Positions 44,950 through 52,757 of a stretch of 64,000 nt of DNA are shown here, one piece after another (position 1 is the stretch's first letter; each line of letters begins with the position of its first letter). The notes beneath the pieces were generated by a model that was given only the letters and a program-made list of their open reading frames with translations, had not been told where the DNA came from and did not search any database. Position numbers and translations under genes: made by a program. The DNA lies in the NCBI GenBank assembly GCA_963555705.1, contig OY743172.1:24179446-24243445 (forward strand). The letters are read 5' to 3'. The DNA comes from Ligustrum vulgare. Taxonomy: Eukaryota > Streptophyta > Magnoliopsida > Lamiales > Oleaceae.

Positions 44950-45603
44950 TCATAAAGTTAAGTTTACATTAACCGGACTCCATTTTCGCTTGATTCCCCT
45001 TCCTTGCGACCAATCTATCTTAACCCCTGCTGGATCTTGTATTGAGATATATGACTGCAGCTTATCCAGTAGTTCATCAATAGTAGGAGCAGAAATAAGG
45101 AGCCTTCTGGAAAATGGAGAGATGAATCCCTGTTCCACAGCATAATCAAGAAAGGTTAACAAGCCATCAAAGAAATTGTTAACATTCAGAAGCCCAATAG
45201 GCTTAGTATGGAGATCTAGTTGAGCCCATGAGGTAATGTTAAAGATTTCTTCTAAGGTACCAAAACCTCCGGGCAGGGCTATAAAGGCATCAGAACCATA
45301 TAGCATACAAGTTATGCGTTCATGGATGGATAAGGTTTGAACTTCATGCCCTCGTGTTTTTCCTGCAACATCTACCAAAGGGACAGGTATGACACCGATT
45401 ACTTTTGATTTCTCTGCAAGAGCAGATTGGGAAACACAACCCATTAGACCACTGCTACCACCCCCATACACAAGAGTGATACCTTTTTCCCCCAGTTTCT
45501 TTCCAAGATCTACGGCCGCTTCTAGATAACTGAAGCCTTTCCCCACTTTTGATCCACAAAATACACAAATAGTTTTGATTTGTCGAAGTTTTGGTGCTTC
45601 CAT
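44950..45603 (-). CDS. LOG-family cytokinin riboside 5'-monophosphate phosphoribohydrolase
   Basis: LOG enzymes release active cytokinin bases from their riboside monophosphates in the cytosol or nucleus. The 217-residue frame is complete and of normal length. ICVFCGSKVGKG (12-23) and VYGGGSSGLMG (45-55) are the nucleotide-binding parts, and PGGFGTLEE (111-119) is the family PGGxGTxxE motif. The usual region of the catalytic Arg reads LSIHERIT (91-98): Arg 96 is kept but the Lys that normally follows is Ile. The gene has no introns, unlike the LOG genes I know from plants. It lies between the LTRs of a retrotransposon, antisense to it. A TATA-like CTTTAAATAG sits about 75 bases before the ATG. 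It may be functional; expression is unknown. Confidence 0.9.
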   Translation of the reverse strand: MEAPKLRQIKTICVFCGSKVGKGFSYLEAAVDLGKKLGEKGITLVYGGGSSGLMGCVSQSALAEKSKVIGVIPVPLVDVAGKTRGHEVQTLSIHERITCMLYGSDAFIALPGGFGTLEEIFNITSWAQLDLHTKPIGLLNVNNFFDGLLTFLDYAVEQGFISPFSRRLLISAPTIDELLDKLQSYISIQDPAGVKIDWSQGRGIKRKWSPVNVNLTL

Positions 45604-45677
45604 CTTTGATAGTATAGAAGAGAAAACTTATGAAGAAGATGTGATTTTGGGATGCCTGAACTATGAAATATGTTTGG

Positions 45678-45687
45678 CTATTTAAAG
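45678..45687 (-). promoter_or_regulatory. TATA-like box upstream of the LOG ORF
   Basis: Minus-strand CTTTAAATAG, 75 bases before the LOG ATG. The identical 10-mer precedes the cysteine-rich ORF at 46484-46493. Confidence 0.5.
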
Positions 45688-45899
45688 CCGGAAAAATTTA
45701 CTGTTTTTGATTGATTATGAAAAAGTAAAGATTTACTTTTGACAAAATCGGCCAACTTTTGACTGTTTTACCAAAGATATCACCTTTCGGTGATTTATTT
45801 CCAGCTTTATCAAAACTCGAGAAAGGAAAATATATTTTATTTCCAAAACGCGTGAAAGAAAACAGCAAAATATTTTAAATGTGTATCAAGAGATTTACC

Positions 45900-46451
45900 T
45901 TATATCATTGTTGAACTGCCAGAAGCCTCATTTTGTAAAACAGACTGGCAAACAGGATCTTTTGCTATTATATTTTGGAGACTATAACGATTTTTGTCCT
46001 CGTTAAACTGAGCGTATAAGGAGAGAAGTTCACGTTGCACATAACCACTTGGGTGCGTCTCAAGAGTCAGTCGAATATCATCCAAAGACTCCTTACTCAG
46101 TCCACCCTTTATGAATTTGATTTTATCATCCCGATTAGTAGAAGAATATCCTACTGTTTTGCAACGAGTATCACAGTTCCAACGAGCACATTTGTAGCAA
46201 CCATTCAGCCTTTTTGCTCTTCGTTTCTTTGCGAAGGTGCTTTTGCCTAAACCAGGCATGTGCTTTGGAAATGTCATAGGTAATTCACCAGATAATCGAA
46301 CTTTTGCTTCGATCAACCAGCGAACATCTTCTGGAATACCATGAGCTATCAGCAACCTCAACCTTTCGAGCCTAATTCGATAAATTTTTCTCAGATCATT
46401 CATAGGAAGATTGGAATAATACTTGCGAATGTTTGAAAGGATGATATCCAT
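45900..46451 (-). CDS. Cysteine-rich basic protein resembling betaflexivirus nucleic-acid-binding proteins
   Basis: 183 residues, intact. Predicted helical N-terminus (1-55), then GLGKSTFAKKRRAKRLNGCY (67-86), a basic stretch running into a four-cysteine cluster C85-x2-C88-x4-C93-x3-C97, then DDKIKFIKGG (108-117) and a helical C-terminus. The order small helical part, G-x-STFA-basic, Cys cluster, then a D/K-rich F-I/V-K-G segment is that of the cysteine-rich nucleic-acid-binding proteins (silencing suppressors) of carla- and vitivirus-like RNA viruses. I know no plant gene family of this form. The assignment is from motif memory and needs a profile search. It lies 297 bases upstream of the LOG ORF on the same strand. 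Confidence 0.55.
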   Translation of the reverse strand: MDIILSNIRKYYSNLPMNDLRKIYRIRLERLRLLIAHGIPEDVRWLIEAKVRLSGELPMTFPKHMPGLGKSTFAKKRRAKRLNGCYKCARWNCDTRCKTVGYSSTNRDDKIKFIKGGLSKESLDDIRLTLETHPSGYVQRELLSLYAQFNEDKNRYSLQNIIAKDPVCQSVLQNEASGSSTMI

Positions 46452-46483
46452 TTTTGATGGATCTAACCTCTTCCCAACATGAT

Positions 46484-46493
46484 CTATTTAAAG
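46484..46493 (-). promoter_or_regulatory. TATA-like box upstream of the cysteine-rich ORF
   Basis: Minus-strand CTTTAAATAG, 33 bases before the ATG, the same 10-mer as upstream of the LOG ORF. The short distance would leave almost no 5' UTR. A second candidate, TTTATACC, lies just upstream. Confidence 0.4.
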
Positions 46494-46559
46494 GTATAAA
46501 GGAACTAAGTGGATCCATCTGATATTGATTCCAGCAAGAAAGCGCGGAATAGAATAATG

Positions 46560-47360
46560 AAAAGAAGAGACAAGAATTAATGCACTGTTTAATTTTATCG
46601 ATAAAGGAAGATTTGATGATAAGATTTTGAGATACAGAATATTTTCTTGGATTTGGTACTGATGTTTTAGGTATAATAATAAGTAATTAAGGTATGGTGT
46701 GATGATACGGGAATACGTGAAAGTGAAATAAGGACCGTATTGAATCAGAATTCATAAGTATGTACAAGTGAAAGAAATACCTTGCGGGAAATGTTGTGAC
46801 AATTAAGTGAAGAATTTTAGTTATTTGGGAGCTAATTATTTATTTGAATTTTGCAGAACGTTTTGGTTACAAATATGGGAAAAGATAAGCTGATGATATT
46901 ATGTTGATTGATGAATAATATGTTTGGATATATTACATAGGGAATATTCAGGTAACCATTTTATTTACTTTGGGATATTTGGTGATAAGAAGAAATGACT
47001 AATTATTATGGTATGATATGTTAGTAAAGATTTATTGAAATTTTAGAGATATTAATACGAATATTTGAGGTCACATGATACGATGATAAGTGACAGGTTA
47101 CATGAGTACTACAAGACATGATGAAATATCACATACGATTGGGAATTTTCCTTTTGAGTCAGAATTTATGAGTAGACACATATGTCTATTATTGATAGAA
47201 AAGTCCATGTTTTTAAGAAAAACAAAGATATGCATTTAGTCAAAGTCCAGTGGGTTAAATATAGTAGCAATGATACTACCTAAGAGAAGAAGAGAAGAGA
47301 TTCTGATTAAGTGTTCAGAAATCATAAGATCAAGTAAGTTTAATTTCGAGGACGAAATTA
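46560..47360 (+). other. Interior of the gene-carrying element, right part
   Basis: No ORF. AT-rich sequence leading to the polypurine tract. 47340-47360 (TTTCGAGGACGAAATTATTT) is the conserved 3' end of Tekay/Del-like elements. Confidence 0.5.
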
Positions 47361-47377
47361 TTTTAAGGGGGTAAGTT
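47361..47377 (+). promoter_or_regulatory. Polypurine tract region of the gene-carrying element
   Basis: TTTTAAGGGGGTAAGTT immediately precedes the right LTR. It sits in the conserved context GAGGACGAAATTATTTTAAG known from Tekay/Del-type elements and would prime plus-strand DNA. Confidence 0.8.
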
Positions 47378-49229
47378 TGTAGCGACCAAGAATTTTTACG
47401 CGATTAATAATTATTTTAATAGAAAATCGTGTCGCTACTATTTCACCCATTTTTATTAAGTTAACGCCACGACGTATTCGTATAGCCAAGTCAAGAAATA
47501 ATCGAGATCGTTCGATTTTAAATTAAATTCCGAATTTCTAAAAATATCTCCATTCTCTTGATTTAAAGTATATTAAGTCCAAATACTTAATTCAATGTTA
47601 TCCCAATATTTATTTATACAAAAATTACTTTTATTATTTAAATTAAGAAAATATATGCAAGCATGAGAGGTTCCATTATATGTAATCATGAAGAGCATAA
47701 TATTTGTATAAAAAATGGAAAAGTATATGAATGATTTATATACTCCATTATATATAATCATGAAGAGCATAATATTTGTATAAATATGGAAAAGTATATG
47801 AATGATTTATATACTCCATTATATATAATCATGAAGAGCATAATATTTGTATAAATATGGAAAAGTATATGAATGATTGATAAGACTCCATTATATATAA
47901 TCATGAAGAGCATAATATTTGTATAAATATGGAAAAGTATATGAATGGTGCTTTACTTTAAGAAAAGGATGTGTTAAAATTAATAGAATTGAATGATTAT
48001 GTTTACAATATGCCAACTTTATACATCTATTTAAACCCATCTCTTTTACACACAACTCTACACATATACACTTATTTCCAATCTCTTGACAAAATCCACA
48101 AGTAAGAGAAATTCAAGGTGGTCAAGAAAGTTTTGGTTCGTTTACTACTACACTTCATTTTAATCTTTTAAAAGGTAAGTATATCTTATGTTTTTATGAA
48201 AATTAAGTATGTTGTTATGAAATGTAAGTATATCTTATGTTTTTATGAAAATTAAGTATGTTGTTATGAAATGTAAGTATATATTATGTTTTTATGAAAA
48301 TTAAGTATGTTGTTATGAAATGTAAGTATATCTTATGTTTTTATGAAAATTAAGTATGTTGTTATGAAATGTAAGTATATCTTATGTTTTTATGAAAATT
48401 AAGTATGTTGTTATGAAATGTAAGTATATCTTATGTTTTTATGAAAATTAAGTATGTTGTTATGAAATGTAAGTATATCTTATGTTTTTATGAAAATTAA
48501 GTATGTTGTTATGAAATGTAAGTATATCTTATGTTTTTATGAAAATTAAGTATGTTGTTATGAAATGTAAGTATATCTTATGTTTTTATGAAAAGTAAGT
48601 ATGTTTTTATGAAAGGTAAATATACCTTATGTTTTTATGAAAAGTAAGTATGTTTTTATGAAAGGTATTACCTTATGTTTTTATGACAAGTAAGTATATC
48701 TTATGTTTTTATGAAAATGTTTGGATCATTGCTATGAAATAAATCTCACAAGATTGTTATGGGTTCCATATGATATGTTTATGATTATGCTAAGGGGACC
48801 GGAGTTTAGTAGCGCTACACATAAGAATTCTTGCCATTTAAGTTCGGTAAAATTCTTGTGTCTCCCTATGTTTATGAGTATTTCGATCCTATCCTATGTT
48901 ATGATGAAAATGATCCATATGCTTTCAAAAGAAAATTTATGCTTGGTATACTTACTGGGATTTTATAAATCTCACTCCACGATATTTACCATTTTCAGAT
49001 AATTGAAGGTTCGAGGCGGTCAACATGGAAGTGGCAAAAGTGGTTAAGATTGATGAGATAATTATGTTGAACTTTATGTAAGAAAATTATGTTCTATTTT
49101 TATTCACAAATAAAATTATGGGATTCTAATTATTCTTTTGAATAATTTTACATTACTATTTAAGTCTCGATAATATGATATGAGTCACTTTTAGTGGCAC
49201 TCGAATGGTCGAGAATTCGGGTCGTCACA
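47378..49229 (+). repeat. 3' LTR of the gene-carrying element
   Basis: 1852 bp. Same ends and content as the 5' LTR. The 28-bp length difference is explained by one extra 49-bp unit (eight full units from 48175) and one missing 21-bp unit near 48680. Confidence 0.93.
48175..48716 (+). repeat. 49-bp minisatellite in the 3' LTR
   Basis: Eight full units from 48175, one more than in the 5' LTR, then the shorter variants. The difference shows that unit number has changed since insertion or during reverse transcription. Confidence 0.93.
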
Positions 49230-49268
49230 CTATCGTTACGGAATTAGGAGGAAGAAGAGCTTTTAACA

Positions 49269-49462
49269 TGACAGAATCCAGAATTGTTAAATTCAATTAT
49301 CAAAACAGTCCTTATAATGATGAATGTCATAGCATAATTGAACATTTGTTCATGCATAAACAGTTCACTAGACCAAATAATGAAATAAAAAAGTTATATC
49401 ATGTCTATATGCCATGTTTGTTAGCCATCTTTCCAACATTAAAAAGAATATTAGGATTATAA
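49269..49462 (+). CDS. EPRV small ORF after the nested insertion
   Basis: ATG at 49269 gives 64 codons (MTESRIVKFNYQ...); the frame is open further upstream to the insertion site. It lies in the resumed leader region, where caulimovirids carry short ORFs. No family recognised. It contains a Cys-His pair and a hydrophobic end (MPCLLAIFPTL). Confidence 0.35.
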
Positions 49463-49577
49463 ATTACAAAATCGATTATTTATTTTTAGCTTGATAGCGA
49501 TAACACTTAAATAAATAATGAATTATATTTAGGATATGTATATAGTAGTGATAATGATTATGATCCTGTAATAGATT

Positions 49578-50012
49578 ATGACAGTGATGGAAGAGATAAA
49601 TCTTTCTTTACCAGTTTTTGAAAATCTTAATATTATGAATGAAAGTATTTATATCATGAAAAAACTCAGAACTAAAAGAGGTCCATATAAAGTTCAAAAG
49701 CATATCAAAAGTAAAAAAAGTATTAAATATGAAAATGAAATTGATAAAATAGGATACCAAGAGCAACTCTACGCATCACAAGAGATATTAAAAAGTTTTA
49801 AAGAAAATCTGATAGAAAATTTTGCTAGAGGTACTGTAAGATCTATAATGATACAAGATATTCAAGATATAATTGATAAATTAGAAAAGAGAAAGAAAAA
49901 TATTTCAAAATATAATATGCCATTTGAACCAAACATAGATATCATGGCTGATATAGATATTATCAATTCTCAAACATTCATAGAATTTGAAAAATTACTT
50001 GAAACTTTATAA
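49578..50012 (+). CDS. EPRV ORF, unknown, uninterrupted
   Basis: 144 codons with ATG 49578. Basic N-terminal half (KKLRTKRGPYKVQKHIKSKK) and helical C-terminal half. It is followed 20 bases later by the next ORF. The last 93 bases are the start of the tandem duplication (49920). Not recognised; a small nucleic-acid-binding viral protein is possible on composition only. Confidence 0.45.
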   Translation: MTVMEEINLSLPVFENLNIMNESIYIMKKLRTKRGPYKVQKHIKSKKSIKYENEIDKIGYQEQLYASQEILKSFKENLIENFARGTVRSIMIQDIQDIIDKLEKRKKNISKYNMPFEPNIDIMADIDIINSQTFIEFEKLLETL

Positions 50013-50032
50013 ATTATTTATCTATGTTTATA

Positions 50033-50251
50033 ATGTCTGGATATACTATTGAAGGATTAGATAATTTGTTAAAAAAAATAATAGAAAAAATAGATAACAT
50101 TATATTTCATTTAATAGATATGGATGAATCATCTGAACAATATTATATACTTTCAGAAAATCATGATCAATACATTATAGATTATTCTGACATATTAGAA
50201 ATTAAAATAAATTTAGAAAATAAAATAATGACAAATACAGTCCAAACTTAA
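50033..50251 (+). CDS. EPRV small ORF with MSGYTIEGLDNLL start, member A
   Basis: Start chosen at 50033 because MSGYTIEGLDNLL is shared with the following ORF; an ATG at 50024 is also in frame. 72 codons, helical and acidic. Its stop overlaps the next start (TAATG at 50249-50253), so the pair could be translated by reinitiation. Unknown function. Confidence 0.5.
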   Translation: MSGYTIEGLDNLLKKIIEKIDNIIFHLIDMDESSEQYYILSENHDQYIIDYSDILEIKINLENKIMTNTVQT

Positions 50252-50475
50252 TGTCAGGATATACAATAGAAGGACTAGATAACCTTTTAGAAAAACTGAA
50301 AGATAAAATGGAAGATATTAAACATCAAATGGAAAATGAAAATATATATCTTCTGAAGAATATAATAAACTCTTAGAAAAATACGAACAATATAATGCAG
50401 ATTATTGTATTTTACTAGATCAAAGAATGGACTTGTACCAGAAAATTTTGTATAATAATTTACCAACCCGATAAT
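50251..50475 (+). pseudogene. EPRV small ORF, member B (paralogue of A), frameshifted
   Basis: Starts with the same MSGYTIEGLDNLL as the preceding ORF, so the two arose by an old duplication. A shift after about 37 codons ends the frame early. The alternative frame resumes the similarity to member A up to the TAA near 50473, just before the next ATG at 50478. The same shift is present in the second tandem unit (51346 onward), so it predates that duplication. Confidence 0.5.
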
Positions 50476-50477
50476 TT

Positions 50478-50894
50478 ATGGATACTTCACAAGCATCAAC
50501 TTCTAATAATTATAATTATGATGATAAACTATATTTAGATAATAAAGAAATTTCATTTTTATTAACTATTGTTGAAAAATCTAAAAATATACATTCTGTT
50601 GGACAATTCAAACTAAAAGAAATATACGAAGATATTGATTATGTTATCCTAAATAAAATAGAATTTAATTCTGTTGAAACAGTAAAGAATATAAATACAG
50701 TTCATAAAATTATAGAAGAATACGAGGATATAGAAGAAGAAGTTTCAGAAGGAATAACATTAGGATATATAACTAAAAAAGATCATCCTAAATCTTTTGA
50801 GAAATTATCACAATATAGAATATTTTTAGAAAAACTTAAGAGATTAAAAAATATGAATATAAGAAGAAGTATTGAATTAAATGAACCAAATTAA
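50478..50894 (+). CDS. EPRV ORF MDTSQAST, unknown
   Basis: 138 codons, intact in this copy. Ser/Asn-rich start, then helical sequence with an acidic segment (IIEEYEDIEEEVSEG) and a basic C-terminal third (LKRLKNMNIRRS). No family recognised. The second copy (51573-51983) is broken. Confidence 0.45.
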   Translation: MDTSQASTSNNYNYDDKLYLDNKEISFLLTIVEKSKNIHSVGQFKLKEIYEDIDYVILNKIEFNSVETVKNINTVHKIIEEYEDIEEEVSEGITLGYITKKDHPKSFEKLSQYRIFLEKLKRLKNMNIRRSIELNEPN

Positions 50895-51014
50895 ATTCAA
50901 GGACATATCTTGCAAAGTAAATAACTAACTTCATTAAGGGTAATATGGACAAATTACAAAAAATGACCATTCTTAAAAATTGTATTTTTCACGTGGCAAA
51001 ACCAATAAAATATA
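50895..51014. other. First copy of SERRATE-proximal upstream sequence
   Basis: GGGTAATATGGACAAATTAC, the G-box-like CACGTGGC and CCAATAAAA recur at 52019-52099 directly before SERRATE. The duplication therefore carried part of the host flank with the viral fragment. Confidence 0.6.
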
Positions 51015-51127
51015 CCATTTGAACCAAACATAGATATCATGGCTGATATAGATATTATCAATTCTCAAACATTCATAGAATTTGAAAAATTACTTGAAAC
51101 TTTATAAATTATTTATCTATGTTTATA

Positions 51128-51346
51128 ATGTCTGGATATACTATTGAAGGATTAGATAATTTGTTAAAAAAAATAATAGAAAAAATAGATAACATTATAT
51201 TTCATTTAATAGATATGGATGAATCATCTGAACAATATTATATACTTTCAGAAAATCATGATCAATACATTATAGATTATTCTGACATATTAGAAATTAA
51301 AATAGATTTAGAAAATAAAATAATGACAAATACAGTCCAAACTTAA
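51128..51346 (+). CDS. EPRV small ORF member A, duplicate copy
   Basis: Same 72-codon frame as 50033-50251 with one residue changed (ILEIKI-D instead of N). The TAATG overlap with the following start is also kept. Confidence 0.45.
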   Translation: MSGYTIEGLDNLLKKIIEKIDNIIFHLIDMDESSEQYYILSENHDQYIIDYSDILEIKIDLENKIMTNTVQT

Positions 51347-51572
51347 TGTCAGGATATACAATAGAAGGACTAGATAACCTTTTAGAAAAATTGAAAGATA
51401 AAATGGAAGATATTAAACATCAAATGGAAAATGAAAATATATATCTTCTGAAGAATATAATAAACTCTTAGAAAAATACGAATAATATATTGCAGATTAT
51501 TGTATTTTACTAGATCAAATAATGGACTTGTACCAGAAAATTTTGTATAATAATTTACCAACCCGATAATTT

Positions 51573-51983
51573 ATGGATACTTCACAAGCATCAACTTCTA
51601 ATAATTATGATGATAAACTATATTTAGATAATAAAGAAATTTCATTTTTATTAACTATTGTTTAAAAATCTAAAAATATACATTCTGTTGGACAATCCAA
51701 ACTAAAAGAAATATACGAAGATATTGATTATGTTATCCTAAATAAAATAGAATTTAATTCTGTTGAAACAGCAAAGAATATAAATACAGTTCATAAAATT
51801 ATAGAAGAATACGAGGATATAGAAGAAAAAATTTCAGAAGGAATAACATTAGGATATATAACTAAAATAGATCATCCTAAATCTTTTAAGAAATTATCAC
51901 AATATAGAATATTTTTAGAAAAACTTAAGAGATTAAAAAATATGAATATAAGAAGAAGTATTGAATTAAATGAACCAAATTAA
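51573..51983 (+). pseudogene. EPRV MDTSQAST ORF, duplicate copy, broken
   Basis: Copy of 50478-50894 with two codons missing near 51605 and an in-frame TAA near 51662 where the other copy has a sense codon. The remaining reading differs by several substitutions. Confidence 0.6.
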
Positions 51984-52103
51984 ATTCAAGAACATATATT
52001 GCAAAGTAAATAACTAACTTCATTAAGGGTAATATGGACACATTACAAAAAATGACCATTCTTAAAAATTGTATTTTTCACGTGGCAAAACCAATAAAAT
52101 TCC

Positions 52104-52217
52104 CCCCCCCCCCCCTCCCCTCCCCTCCTATTTATTAGCCATTATAATTTTTCCGCTTTACTGGAAACTCCAAACCCATAAATCTGAAAATCACTGTGTC
52201 CGCTCGTTGCACCACCG
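52104..52217 (+). promoter_or_regulatory. SERRATE proximal promoter and 5' UTR
   Basis: A C/T-rich run (CCCCCTCCCCTCCCC at about 52112-52126) follows CCAATAAAATT, then TATTTATTAGCC and an AT-rich stretch, then the start codon at 52218. A G-box-like CACGTGGC lies at 52079. No strong TATA box. Fewer than 250 bases separate the viral ORF remnant from the ATG. Confidence 0.5.
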
Positions 52218-52726
52218 ATGGTTGAAGAACTGAATGCTGCCGCCGAGGAACTCGATCGCCGTAGAGACCACAGAAACAACGAAAAATCCACTGTCACTGC
52301 AGCTGACGCTGAACTGGATGCGAATTCGCCGCCGCTCCCTCCTCTGCCGCGCCGCCGAGAACGTGACTCTCGAGAGTGGCGAGATGGGAGGGACATTGAT
52401 CGGCCGCGACGAGACTACTACCACCGCAATCGATCCCCGCCGCCGCGTGCGAGGGATAATTATAAGCGGGGGAGGAGCCCTAGCCCTCCTCCACCACCTT
52501 ATCGAGACCGACGAGGAGGTGGAGGTAATGGTGTGCACTCGTCTCCTTCACGACGGTCGCCTCCATTTCCAGCTTATAAAAGATCGAGGAGAGATGATGG
52601 ACGGAGATTGAGTTCTAGAGGACGAGGGTATGGACCTGGGAATCGTAGTTTATTTCCTAAATTTTGCTTATCCCTTCCCTACATTCCAAAAGCTCAATAG
52701 CGTCACTTACAGTCGGGGGCGGGGGC

Positions 52727-52757
<31 letters not shown>

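Larger units (their letters stand above)
40856..49229 (+). mobile_element. Gene-carrying LTR retrotransposon without gag/pol (LARD-like)
   Basis: LTRs at 40856-42679 and 47378-49229 (TGTAGCGACC...GTCGTCACA) are flanked by the target duplication CTATC (40851-40855 and 49230-49234). The tRNA-Met primer site is at 42682-42693 and the polypurine tract TTTTAAGGGGG lies before the right LTR. The GGACGAAATTATTTTAAGGGGG context is typical of Tekay/Del-like Ty3 chromoviruses, the probable helper. No gag, protease, RT or integrase reading is present. Instead the 4.7 kb interior holds two intact antisense ORFs (LOG family; cysteine-rich protein). Apart from tandem-repeat number the LTRs are almost identical by eye, so the insertion is young. 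Confidence 0.92.
34773..52103 (+). mobile_element. Endogenous pararetrovirus (Caulimoviridae-like), rearranged and interrupted
   Basis: Ordered virus-like modules on the plus strand: tRNA-Met primer site, small ORFs, coat protein with a damaged zinc knuckle, movement protein, protease, truncated RT, a 35S-like promoter with poly(A) signal and a leader. A nested LTR element (40856-49229) interrupts the leader. Further small ORFs follow, the last 1.1 kb of them tandemly duplicated. Every long frame is broken by stops or shifts, RNase H is missing, and I see no transactivator-type ORF. It is a decayed old copy. Zinc knuckle plus coat upstream of a movement protein, with RT in a later ORF, recalls cavemovirus or solendovirus organisation, but the genus is uncertain. 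The right boundary is set where SERRATE-proximal sequence begins. Confidence 0.85.
51015..52103 (+). repeat. Second unit of a 1.1-kb tandem duplication (EPRV plus host flank)
   Basis: Duplicates 49920-51014 at an offset of 1095 bp, reduced to 1089 after a 6-base difference near 51605. Unit 2 has a few substitutions and several lesions that unit 1 lacks. The duplicated frames are 51128-51346 (intact, one Asn to Asp change), the frameshifted 51346 ORF and the broken 51573-51983 ORF. It ends against the C-run at 52102. Confidence 0.9.

Noticed and set aside
52234..52611. Alternative frame over SERRATE exon 1, and minus-strand ORFs at 52142-52538
   Set aside because: The frame from 52218 gives the Arg/Pro-rich SERRATE N-terminus and joins in phase to exon 2. 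The others are shadows of a GC-rich exon.
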